A DNA stretch of 64,000 nucleotides from Brassicibacter mesophilus (GTDB taxonomy: Bacteria; Bacillota; Clostridia; Tissierellales; Proteiniboraceae): assembly GCF_050433385.1 (NCBI RefSeq), contig NZ_JBNPXI010000001.1:186001-250000 (forward strand), read 5' to 3'. Below, piece after piece: positions 17,413-25,483 of this stretch (positions within the stretch are counted from its first letter, which is position 1; every line of letters begins with the position of its first letter). Made by a program: the position numbers and the translations under genes. The notes beneath the pieces were generated by a model, which did not search any database, had not been told where the DNA came from, and was given only the letters and a program-made list of their open reading frames with translations.

Positions 17413-19161
17413 ATGAGTAGCTTTAAAACACTCAAAAGCTTTTTCATCAAGCACAAGTGGAAATATATTCTAGGTGTGTTATGGCTAATATTAGTAGATA
17501 TCATACAATTGATAGTCCCTCAAATTTTACGAAAATTGACTAACCTTTTAGAATCTGGTTTGTTAACACGTCAAGATCTATTAAAATACTCTTCTTACAT
17601 AATAATAACAGGACTGGGTATTGGTATAGGTAGATATTTCTGGCGAATTTATATAAACGGTACCTCTAGATTTCTTGAATATTATTTGAGAAACAAATTA
17701 TTTAAACATCTTCAAGCACTTTCAACAAATTACTTTAACAATCATAAAACCGGAGATTTAATGGCTCATGCAACTAATGATATAAATGCCGTTAGAATGG
17801 CTTTAGGCCCAGGAGTAGTTATGATAACTGATGCTGTATTTATGACCATATCAGCTGTAATTATGATGTTTCATACCGCAAATGCTAGACTCACTATACT
17901 TGCTTTATTCCCACTACCATTTCTAGCTATTATGGTGGGAAAATTCGGAAAGTTAATACATTTACGTTTTAAAGACGTACAAGATTCTTTTTCAAATTTA
18001 ACAGATAAGGTTCAAGAAAATTTTGCTGGCATTAGAGTAGTAAAATCCTTCGTTCAAGAAGAAAAAGAAATAGAAAAGTTCACTAAATCTAACCAGCATA
18101 ATTTTAAGATGAATATTCGGTTAATTAAAGTATGGGGAATATTTCATCCTCTAATTCAGTTTATTTCTTCTCTTAGTTTTCTAGTAGTAATATGGTATGG
18201 AGGGATGCTTGTAATCAAAAGAGAAATATCACTGGGAGACTTTATTGCGTTTAATAGTTATTTAGGATTAATGGTTTGGCCAATGATTGCTATAGGACAG
18301 GTAATAAATGTATTGCAAAGAGGAGCGGCATCTATGGAAAGGCTAAATGATATTTTCAATGAAAAGCCAGATATATATGATAATAATACTTTGAATGTTT
18401 CCCATATAGATGGAAAAGTAGAATTTAAAAACCTATCCTTTAAGTATCCTGGTAGCGAAAATTATGCAATTCGTAACATTGATGTAAATATAGAAAAAGG
18501 TCGTACTTTAGCCATTATAGGAAGAACAGGAAGTGGAAAAACAACTTTAGTAAATCTATTACTTAGACTATTTAATACGTCTGAAGAAAAAATTCTTGTA
18601 GACGGTATAGATATTAACAAAATTCCACTTAAGATTCTTAGAGAAAACATCGGATATGTATCTCAAGACAGCTTTTTATTTTCAAATACTATAAAAGAAA
18701 ATATAGCTTTTGCATTTGAAGATACCATATCTGATGAAGAAATAATAAATGCTGCAAAAGCAGCTGAGCTTTATGATAACGTTATGGAATTTCCTGATAA
18801 ATTTGATACTATGCTCGGAGAAAGAGGAGTTACACTATCTGGCGGGCAAAAACAGAGAACAGCTATAGCTCGCTCTATAATAAAAAAGCCAAGTATACTT
18901 ATACTCGATGACAGTTTATCTGCAGTTGATACTCAAACTGAGGAAAAAATTCTTAATAGCCTTAAAGATATAATGAATACTTGTACAACAATATTAATTG
19001 CTCATAGAATATCTACTATTAAAAATGCTGACGAAATAATTGTTTTAGATGATGGAAATATCGTAGAAAGAGGTACTCACGAGGAATTGATAGAAATTAA
19101 AGGAATATATAATGATATATATGAAAAACAGCTCTTAGAGGAAAAATTGAATAACCAATAA
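17413..19161 (+). CDS. ABC exporter half, degenerate ATPase site (heterodimer subunit 1)
   Basis: 582 aa: six transmembrane helices (about 1-310) fused to an ATPase domain (about 330-582). Walker A GRTGSGKT lies at 370-377 and the signature LSGGQ is canonical. After Walker B the catalytic Glu is Asp (ILILDDSLS, near 500). In heterodimeric exporters of the BmrCD/TM287-TM288 type one subunit has exactly this change, making one of the two ATP sites non-hydrolytic. ATG at 17413 follows AGGAGGTATAAC. The partner gene begins 13 bases downstream. Likely a drug or lipid exporter; substrate unknown. Confidence 0.93.
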   Translation: MSSFKTLKSFFIKHKWKYILGVLWLILVDIIQLIVPQILRKLTNLLESGLLTRQDLLKYSSYIIITGLGIGIGRYFWRIYINGTSRFLEYYLRNKLFKHLQALSTNYFNNHKTGDLMAHATNDINAVRMALGPGVVMITDAVFMTISAVIMMFHTANARLTILALFPLPFLAIMVGKFGKLIHLRFKDVQDSFSNLTDKVQENFAGIRVVKSFVQEEKEIEKFTKSNQHNFKMNIRLIKVWGIFHPLIQFISSLSFLVVIWYGGMLVIKREISLGDFIAFNSYLGLMVWPMIAIGQVINVLQRGAASMERLNDIFNEKPDIYDNNTLNVSHIDGKVEFKNLSFKYPGSENYAIRNIDVNIEKGRTLAIIGRTGSGKTTLVNLLLRLFNTSEEKILVDGIDINKIPLKILRENIGYVSQDSFLFSNTIKENIAFAFEDTISDEEIINAAKAAELYDNVMEFPDKFDTMLGERGVTLSGGQKQRTAIARSIIKKPSILILDDSLSAVDTQTEEKILNSLKDIMNTCTTILIAHRISTIKNADEIIVLDDGNIVERGTHEELIEIKGIYNDIYEKQLLEEKLNNQ

Positions 19162-19174
19162 AGGAGGTATCTAA

Positions 19175-20965
19175 ATGGCAAATATTCACGAAGAAGAAAA
19201 CCTTGGCAAAGCGTATGACTCCAAGCTCATGAAAAGATTATTATCATACGCAAAGCCTTATTGGATATACATTTTAATATGCTTTTTACTTCTTATAATA
19301 GTAACTGTAAGTGACATAGCAAGACCATATATTTTAAAAATTGCTATAGATAACTACATAAAAGCTGGTGACATAGATGGACTTTCAAGAGTAGGACTTT
19401 TATTTCTTGGAGTTATAACAATAAGTTTTGTATTTAACTATATACAAGTTTATATTCTGAACTATACTAGTCAAAAAATTATTTTCAATATTAGACAAGA
19501 AATTTTCTCTCATCTTCAAAAAATGTCACTTTCGTATTTTGACAAAAACCCATTAGGAAGACTTGTTACAAGAGTTACAAATGACACAGAAGCATTAAAT
19601 GAAATGTATACTAACGTTTTAGTGAATCTGTTTAAGGATATTTTTTTATTGATAGGAATAGTCATAACAATGCTTAAAATGAACTACAGACTCGCTCTCT
19701 TTTCTTTATCTGTAGTTCCGCTAATACTAGTTGCTTCTATGATATTCAGAGCTAAAATTAGAAAGGTATATAGGCTTGTAAGAGTTAGGCTTGCACGGAT
19801 CAACTCAACACTAAATGAAAATATTACAGGAATGAAGACTGTCCATATATTTAAAAAAGAAAACAAGAAATTCAAAGAATTTGATCATATTAATAATGAC
19901 TATCTAGACGCAACTAAACAAGAGATATTCGTGTATGCAATATTTAGACCTGGAATAGAAATTATCCGTTCATTAGGTATTGCTATGATTGTTTGGATTG
20001 GCGGTGGTGATGTAATATCTGGAGCAATTGAGTTTGGTGTGCTATATGCATTCATAAACTACTTACAAATGTTTTTTGAGCCTATCCTAAGCTTAACTGA
20101 AAAATATAACATTCTCCAGGCAGCAATGGCATCATCTGAAAGAATTTTCATGATTCTTGATAAGGATGAAGATATAAAAAATAGTCAAACTCCAGTTCAA
20201 TTCAAGAAATCAAAAGGAAAGATCGAGTTTAAAAATGTATGGTTTGCTTATGAAAAAGAAAATTGGGTTTTACGTGATGTAAGCTTCACAATTAACCCTG
20301 GCGAAGCAGTTGCTTTTGTTGGAGCAACAGGTGCTGGAAAAACTTCAATTATCAGCCTGATTAATAGATTTTACGATATTCAAAAGGGTGAAATACTCAT
20401 AGATGATAAAAATATAAAGGATATAGATAAATATGAGCTTAGAAAGCATATAGGTATAGTTCTTCAAGATGTATTTCTATTTACAGGTAGTATAAAAAAT
20501 AATATAAGGCTAAATAGTGAAAATATAACCGATGAGGAAATAATAAAAGTATCAGAATATGTAAATGCGCATAGCTTTATTGATAAGCTTCCTAATAAAT
20601 ATGATGAACCAGTAATGGAAAGAGGTTCCACTTTGTCATCTGGACAAAGGCAACTACTGGCATTTGCCAGAGCCTTAGCTTTTAACCCTGATATATTAGT
20701 CTTGGATGAAGCCACTTCTAATATAGACACAGAAACAGAATCACTTATACAAGACGCACTACTGAAACTCATCAAAGGAAGAACTACTATTGCTGTGGCT
20801 CATAGACTTTCAACAATACAACATTCTGATAAAATAATAGTTCTGCATAAAGGAAAAGTAAAAGAGATTGGCTCTCATCAAGAATTATTAAACAAAGGTG
20901 GAATGTATTACGACTTATACAGGTTGCAATACAAGGAGGATTTTCAAGATAAAGTAAGCTTATAA
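19175..20965 (+). CDS. ABC exporter half, canonical ATPase site (heterodimer subunit 2)
   Basis: 596 aa, with a membrane domain (about 1-325) and ATPase domain (about 345-596). Walker A GATGAGKT is near 382, and Walker B ends in the catalytic Glu (ILVLDEATS, near 507). Its signature motif is altered to LSSGQ. Together with subunit 1 this gives one consensus and one degenerate nucleotide site, as in TM287/288. Start ATG follows AAAGGAGGTATCTAA. A 13-bp hairpin downstream closes the two-gene operon. Confidence 0.93.
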   Translation: MANIHEEENLGKAYDSKLMKRLLSYAKPYWIYILICFLLLIIVTVSDIARPYILKIAIDNYIKAGDIDGLSRVGLLFLGVITISFVFNYIQVYILNYTSQKIIFNIRQEIFSHLQKMSLSYFDKNPLGRLVTRVTNDTEALNEMYTNVLVNLFKDIFLLIGIVITMLKMNYRLALFSLSVVPLILVASMIFRAKIRKVYRLVRVRLARINSTLNENITGMKTVHIFKKENKKFKEFDHINNDYLDATKQEIFVYAIFRPGIEIIRSLGIAMIVWIGGGDVISGAIEFGVLYAFINYLQMFFEPILSLTEKYNILQAAMASSERIFMILDKDEDIKNSQTPVQFKKSKGKIEFKNVWFAYEKENWVLRDVSFTINPGEAVAFVGATGAGKTSIISLINRFYDIQKGEILIDDKNIKDIDKYELRKHIGIVLQDVFLFTGSIKNNIRLNSENITDEEIIKVSEYVNAHSFIDKLPNKYDEPVMERGSTLSSGQRQLLAFARALAFNPDILVLDEATSNIDTETESLIQDALLKLIKGRTTIAVAHRLSTIQHSDKIIVLHKGKVKEIGSHQELLNKGGMYYDLYRLQYKEDFQDKVSL

Positions 20966-20980
20966 CGTTTAAAATATACT

Positions 20981-21025
20981 AAGCTTAAGAAATATGCTAA
21001 AACTATTTCTTAAGCTTCTTTACTT
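20981..21025 (+). terminator. Hairpin after the ABC exporter operon
   Basis: AAGCTTAAGAAAT (20981-20993) pairs perfectly with ATTTCTTAAGCTT (21005-21017), followed by a pyrimidine-rich CTTTACTT. The U tract is weak, but the position 15 bases after the stop codon fits a terminator. Confidence 0.7.
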
Positions 21026-21099
21026 GTTAAGCTTATTTTAGTAGAATAAGTTGGTAGTGGTTTTCTAAAATATCTAAAATATATTTAGGAGTGGATTTA

Positions 21100-21900
21100 A
21101 TGTATGACTATCACGTCCATAGTAATTTTTCAGGTGACTGTAAATATTCTATGGAGGAAATGGTTCTTGGTGCAATAGAAAAAAATGTAAAAGTTTTGTC
21201 GTTTACTGATCACATAGACTTTGATTATGGCAACAGTGAAATAGATTTTGTTTTTGATGTCAATGATTATTTTAAAGAATTCAAAAAAATAAAGCATAAG
21301 TATCGTGGTCAGATTGAAATTCTCAGTGGTATCGAGCTAGGTATGCAGCCTCACTTAAGCAAAACCATAAACCGCTTAATATGCCTTGATTTGTTTGACT
21401 TTATAATAATGTCTATTCATACAGCAAAAGGAAAAGAACTTCACGAAGGAGAATTTTACATCAATAAAGCTCCACAAGATGCTTATAAAGACTATTATGG
21501 CGACCTGTACTCATGTTTGAGCTCTTTCAATGATTTTGATGTTATAGGACATTTGAATTTGATAGATAGATATGTTAAATATATGGATAAAGGATTGGAA
21601 TTAGGAGAATATAAACCTTTACTTACAAAGGTTTTAGAAAAATTAATAGCTAAAGAAAAAGGGATCGAGATAAACACTTCAGGTATTAGATACGGAGTAA
21701 ACTCCTTTCATCCAACTGTTGAAATATTAAAGCTTTATAAAGATTTGGGTGGAGAAATACTTTCTATTGGTTCCGATGCACACAAACCAGAGGATATCTG
21801 CTTTGCATATAATGATGTAATAAATCTGTTAAGAGAACTAGGATTTAAATATATAACTAATTATAAAAATAGAAAAAAGCACTTCATAAAGATAGAGTAA
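21100..21900 (+). CDS. hisK: PHP-type histidinol-phosphatase
   Basis: 266 aa. All PHP metal-binding motifs appear in order: YHVHSNFSGDC at the N-terminus, SFTDHIDF, GIELG, SIHT, GHLNLIDRY and the C-terminal GSDAH. The size and order match HisJ/HisK histidinol-phosphate phosphatases, which release phosphate in the penultimate step of histidine synthesis. ATG at 21100 lies eight bases after AGGAG, so the upstream in-frame GTG at 21091 is not used. No other his genes are near, so a different phosphoester substrate remains possible. Confidence 0.85.
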   Translation: MYDYHVHSNFSGDCKYSMEEMVLGAIEKNVKVLSFTDHIDFDYGNSEIDFVFDVNDYFKEFKKIKHKYRGQIEILSGIELGMQPHLSKTINRLICLDLFDFIIMSIHTAKGKELHEGEFYINKAPQDAYKDYYGDLYSCLSSFNDFDVIGHLNLIDRYVKYMDKGLELGEYKPLLTKVLEKLIAKEKGIEINTSGIRYGVNSFHPTVEILKLYKDLGGEILSIGSDAHKPEDICFAYNDVINLLRELGFKYITNYKNRKKHFIKIE

Positions 21901-21923
21901 GAATACTACATTCTTACTCTATC
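21891..21923. terminator. Palindrome spanning convergent stop codons (hisK and zinc-ribbon gene)
   Basis: GATAGAGTAAGAAT (21891-21904) and ATTCTTACTCTATC (21910-21923) are perfect inverted copies with a five-base loop. Both stop codons lie inside the stem. Leftward, a U-rich stretch follows; rightward, the U tract is poor. Likely a shared bidirectional terminator. Confidence 0.7.
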
Positions 21924-22148
21924 TATTTGAATTCTATTATCATAATTACAATGTTTACATTGAAAAAGATGAACGCACTTATCATATGGTGCTCCATCTA
22001 CTAGCTGTGTAATATCACTAGCTAAATATGGACTGTATTCGTCTAAATAATCAACTACAGGCCCCTCATTTATCATGGAATTATCGCATATAGGGCACTT
22101 AATATTAAAGTCTACTATTCCATTACATAATGGGCATACTAACTCCAT
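21906..22148 (-). CDS. Small zinc-ribbon protein of unknown function
   Basis: 80 aa. Three CxxC pairs are seen (CPLC, CPIC, CKHC), with a histidine-rich stretch before the last, so one or two structural Zn sites are likely. The middle region (about 25-60) is acidic. ATG at 22148 follows AGAAGG with seven-base spacing; the first ATG at 22169 has no good site. The gene starts about 26 bases after the amidohydrolase stop and is probably co-transcribed with it. Confidence 0.7.
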   Translation of the reverse strand: MELVCPLCNGIVDFNIKCPICDNSMINEGPVVDYLDEYSPYLASDITQLVDGAPYDKCVHLFQCKHCNYDNRIQIDRVRM

Positions 22149-22174
22149 ACCTATACCTTCTCTCGTCATAAGCT

Positions 22175-23827
22175 CTATATATTATTAAGAGTCTTTCCTA
22201 GTTTCTCCCCATTTATGTATGTTTCAATTACTTTAATGTCTCTAATACTATCTTCAGTAATTTTTTCGATGTTATCTGATAAAACTATAAAATCTGCGTA
22301 CATTCCCTCTTTTAAGCATCCCTTTTCTTCTTCATCTTTTGATAAAACTGAAGAATTTATTGTATATAACTTAATAGCTTCATACACATTAAGTTTTTCA
22401 TGCTCTAGCCAGCCTTTATCAGGCATTCCTTTTAAATCTTTTCTAGTAACAGCACAGTATATTCCATACATAGGATTAAAAGTGTCTATCGGAGCATCTG
22501 AGCTTGCAACACATGTTATGCCATTTTTTGTGAATTTGTTCCAACAATAACTATATTCAAGTCGTTTTTTACCAACTCTCTTCTCAGCAATTGACCAGTC
22601 ATAATTAATAAAAATTGGCTGAATATTGGCAATTATATCATTCGTGCTAAACCTATGGATAATATCCTTATTTGCAATCTGACAATGAATTATTGATGGT
22701 CTAAAATCTTTACTCTTATATAGGTCTTTATGCTTTTCAAATGCTGTTAATGCAATTTCCATTGTCCTATCACCTATAGCATGTATTGCTATGTCGAAGT
22801 CAGATTTGAAAGCCTCAAAAATTATCTCTTCAAAAACATTCTCATCAAATGTAAAGATGCCTCTATTGTTTTGTTCATCTGAGTAAGGTTCGTTTAATGC
22901 AGCTGTTCCCGAGCCTAAGGAGCCATCAGCTATAAGTTTAACAGGACCATATTTTAACATATCACTACCCTCATAAGATTTAATTCCCATATCGATATAT
23001 TCGTATAAATCCTGTTTGCTATGAACCCTTAGCTGTAATACAACCCTAATAGGAAGCTTGTTTTCATATTCCAGTTCTTTATACGCTTCTAATAGTACTT
23101 TCTTATTACTAATATAAGAAAAATCATCTGTATGAACTGTTGTTATTCCATATTCAGCTAAGTCATTACATCCACTTACTATCAACTTTTTTATTGTTTC
23201 TTTATCTTCAAACATAGGAATGGCATCGTCAATAAGCTCTATAGCATTTTCTCTTATTATTCCAGTTGGTACTCCATGTATATCCTTATCTATTTTCCCA
23301 TCATCTGAATATGTAGTATTCTCGTCTATTTTAGCTACCTCAAGTGCTTTTGAGTTGACCGCAACAATATGATAACATGTTCTAAAAAGCATGATAGGAT
23401 TAATCGTAGATGCCTTGTCAAGATGTGCTCTTGTTGGAAGCTCACTATCGGCATATCTCTCATGATTCCATCCCGAGCCTATCACCCATTCCCCAGGCTT
23501 TATATTCTTTTTATTAATGAATTCCTTTACAGTATTAATAAGCTCATCCATACTATTTACTTCATTCAAATCAACCTGATTTGATTTCTTATTGCTATAA
23601 GAAATCAAATGCATATGAGCATCAGTAAGTCCAGGAAGAACAGTTCTTCCTTCAAGGTCTACTACACGGTCACAATTTCTTATCAATTCAGGCAACTTTT
23701 CTTGATCTCCTGCCTTTACTATTTTTCCACCTGTAATCCCTAAATAACTCACTTTAGGATTATCCTCATTCATAGTAATAAAATTCCCGTTTATGATTAG
23801 TTTTTCAATCTTTTTTATTTGAAACAC
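22175..23827 (-). CDS. YtcJ-like metal-dependent amidohydrolase
   Basis: 550 aa amidohydrolase (Amidohydro_3 type). The N-terminal metal motif TDAHMHL is near 70. Further in are IHAIGDR, IHCQIANKD and the terminal Asp motif ASSDAPID, which together build a TIM-barrel metal site. Relatives hydrolyse N-acyl or formyl amides of small molecules; the substrate is not predictable. The only plausible in-frame start is GTG at 23827, which overlaps its GGGGGTG site, so initiation is unusual. No signal peptide. Confidence 0.85.
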   Translation of the reverse strand: MFQIKKIEKLIINGNFITMNEDNPKVSYLGITGGKIVKAGDQEKLPELIRNCDRVVDLEGRTVLPGLTDAHMHLISYSNKKSNQVDLNEVNSMDELINTVKEFINKKNIKPGEWVIGSGWNHERYADSELPTRAHLDKASTINPIMLFRTCYHIVAVNSKALEVAKIDENTTYSDDGKIDKDIHGVPTGIIRENAIELIDDAIPMFEDKETIKKLIVSGCNDLAEYGITTVHTDDFSYISNKKVLLEAYKELEYENKLPIRVVLQLRVHSKQDLYEYIDMGIKSYEGSDMLKYGPVKLIADGSLGSGTAALNEPYSDEQNNRGIFTFDENVFEEIIFEAFKSDFDIAIHAIGDRTMEIALTAFEKHKDLYKSKDFRPSIIHCQIANKDIIHRFSTNDIIANIQPIFINYDWSIAEKRVGKKRLEYSYCWNKFTKNGITCVASSDAPIDTFNPMYGIYCAVTRKDLKGMPDKGWLEHEKLNVYEAIKLYTINSSVLSKDEEEKGCLKEGMYADFIVLSDNIEKITEDSIRDIKVIETYINGEKLGKTLNNI

Positions 23828-23984
23828 CCCCGTAAACTTCTTTAACTCTAATTATACTACACAAAACTTCATTTGTAATAATACAAATACTACTATTAAA
23901 CGTTTAGCTAAAGCCTACAAAACTTGAGCTTATTGTGAAAAAATTATAAATGTAATAGAATCAATAACCAACAAAAGTATTTTA

Positions 23985-24482
23985 CTATCTGTTATCTATT
24001 TTTTCTGGATACATATCATGATAACATAGTCGTTTTATAGCCACTTCCTCCCACTTAGTATTAGGTTTTCCATAGTTACAATAAGGGTCGATAGAAATAC
24101 CTCCTCTAGGAGTAAACTTACCCCTTACTTCTATATATTTAGGACTAATTAACTTGATGAGATCTTTCATAATAATATTCATACAATCTTCATGAAAATC
24201 CCCATGATTTCTAAAACTTAGTAAATAAAGCTTTAACGATTTGCTTTCAATCAGAAAATTGTTTGGCACATAAGATATATAAATAGTTGCAAAATCGGGT
24301 TGCCCTGTTTTAGGACAAAGGCTAGTAAATTCAGGGCAATTAAATTTTACAAAATAATCGTTCTCCGGATGCTTATTAATAAAGTACTCTAATACCTCTG
24401 GGTTATAATCATAATTATATTTAATACCTTGATTTCCTAGCAAAGTAACTCCTTCTAATTCTTTTTCGTTTCTTCCGTTCAT
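23985..24482 (-). CDS. queF: NADPH-dependent preQ0 reductase
   Basis: 165 aa, the short B. subtilis-type QueF. It reduces the nitrile of 7-cyano-7-deazaguanine (preQ0) to the amine preQ1 in queuosine synthesis. The nucleophilic Cys is in EFTSLCPKTGQPDF, and the family motifs ESKSLKLYL and FRNHGDFHED follow. The open frame reaches 24551, but ATG at 24482 follows GGAGGAGTAATA and gives the usual length. It is downstream of queT by 72 bases with no terminator between, so it lies in the preQ1 riboswitch regulon. Confidence 0.95.
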   Translation of the reverse strand: MNGRNEKELEGVTLLGNQGIKYNYDYNPEVLEYFINKHPENDYFVKFNCPEFTSLCPKTGQPDFATIYISYVPNNFLIESKSLKLYLLSFRNHGDFHEDCMNIIMKDLIKLISPKYIEVRGKFTPRGGISIDPYCNYGKPNTKWEEVAIKRLCYHDMYPEKIDNR

Positions 24483-24554
24483 TATTACTCCTCCATTTAA
24501 TATAATAATTATATTTTTTCTAAAAAAATGTTTTGACAGTTTAAGCATCAAAAT

Positions 24555-25067
24555 TTATATTCCTTTATTTCTTAAGTTCTTTACTAAAATAACCCCAAAA
24601 ATTCCTGGAAGTATCTGACCGATAATAATACTAGTCGCTAATATTCTATAAGGCACATTGATTAGGTAAGACAACCAGATTGGTACAATTAGCCCTGGGA
24701 TTAATATAATTGGCAGTGTAATAAGCCAATCATTTAGATTATACCTTTTAATTAGATATACGATAGTAGATGTCAAAATCCCTACAATAAAACCGCCAAT
24801 AATATCAAAAATCCCCAATCCACCCATAAGTATGTTACTTAGTAGATTACTTAATCCCATTGGCACAATTAAAAATGGATGAATAGCAGTTAATGCATAG
24901 ATTGAAGTAGCAATCCTAATTTGATATTGCCCAAAGGCAAATCCTTGAGTAAAAAACATAACCGCAACGTACAAAGCTATAACAATTCCTGAAGTTGTAA
25001 TCTTCCTAACATTAGACATACTTGAACTCTTATCAAAATTTCTTTCACCGCTTCTTTTTGCACGCAT
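24555..25067 (-). CDS. queT: Queuosine precursor transporter QueT family
   Basis: 170 aa with about five membrane segments. After a basic, Ser-rich N-terminus, the sequence ALTAIHPFLIVPMGLSNLLSN matches the QueT family, an ECF-type substrate-binding membrane subunit for queuosine precursors. ATG at 25067 follows AAAGGAGGTAATGA. It stands first behind a preQ1-I aptamer and is followed by queF: a salvage-plus-reduction module turned off when preQ1 is plentiful. ECF energising subunits are not in this window. Confidence 0.9.
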   Translation of the reverse strand: MRAKRSGERNFDKSSSMSNVRKITTSGIVIALYVAVMFFTQGFAFGQYQIRIATSIYALTAIHPFLIVPMGLSNLLSNILMGGLGIFDIIGGFIVGILTSTIVYLIKRYNLNDWLITLPIILIPGLIVPIWLSYLINVPYRILATSIIIGQILPGIFGVILVKNLRNKGI

Positions 25068-25115
25068 TTCATTACCTCCTTTTAACAAGATGTCAATTCT
25101 TCGAATTGAACCAAT

Positions 25116-25137
25116 AAAAAAAGGGCATATTCTGCCC
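25116..25137 (-). terminator. Terminator in the preQ1 riboswitch leader, next to queT
   Basis: Read leftward, GGGCA (25133-25137) pairs with TGCCC (25123-25127) and is followed by seven U (25116-25122). It lies about 125 bases downstream of the aptamer and 49 bases before the queT start. It could be the regulated terminator or an extra attenuator. Confidence 0.75.
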
Positions 25138-25201
25138 CTAAACTATCATAATCAAGTATTTATATTAGTCATCTTTTTGCGCTTGAGTAAATTTTTTAAA
25201 T

Positions 25202-25223
25202 AAAAAAGAGGTATTACACCCCC
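25202..25223 (-). terminator. Possible first riboswitch terminator
   Basis: On the minus strand GGGGG (25219-25223), a seven-base loop and CCUCU (25207-25211) can pair with two G-U pairs, followed by a run of U (25202-25206). It is about 40 bases after the aptamer, the usual distance for a preQ1-I expression platform. Confidence 0.5.
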
Positions 25224-25260
25224 AAAAAACACAAACAGAACATCAAATACTTAACATTCA

Positions 25261-25300
25261 ATCCTAGTTTTGTTTATAGACAGGATGGTTACGAACTGTC
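25261..25300 (-). promoter_or_regulatory. preQ1-I riboswitch aptamer
   Basis: On the minus strand P1 is GACAG (25296-25300) with CUGUC (25279-25283), enclosing a 12-base loop UUCGUAACCAUC. An A-rich tail UAUAAACAAAACUAGGAU (25261-25278) follows, whose GGAU end can form the P2 pseudoknot with AUCC. This matches the compact class I preQ1 aptamer, close to the Thermoanaerobacter version. Its position before queT-queF and the U-run hairpins downstream suggest control by transcription termination. Confidence 0.93.
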
Positions 25301-25319
25301 TTATTTAATTTTCTAGCTT

Positions 25320-25348
25320 AGTATACCATGTATTATCACTATAAACAA
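25320..25348 (-). promoter_or_regulatory. Predicted promoter of the preQ1 riboswitch-queT-queF transcript
   Basis: On the minus strand TTGTTT (25343-25348) and TATACT (25320-25325) are exactly 17 bases apart, placing the start of transcription near 25313, just before the aptamer. Confidence 0.7.
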
Positions 25349-25483
25349 CAAGAATATTATGTTATATATTATCAAAAAAATACTTATGCTTTTTAAAACT
25401 ACTGTTTATAGAAGTTAAGTTTTATAGCTTTGCATTCTTTTTACATCTATTCTTGCATAATATAGTAATAGCGGGGTGATATA

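Noticed and set aside
20950..21045. Four nearby copies of AAGCTT-like motifs as a direct repeat array
   Set aside because: Two of them are the arms of the terminator hairpin and the others are short enough to be chance in AT-rich DNA.
25200..25240. Plus-strand preQ1-like motif (GAGG..TACACCCCC then AAAAAAC)
   Set aside because: P1 cannot pair and no queuosine gene lies downstream on the plus strand; the real aptamer is on the minus strand at 25261-25300.
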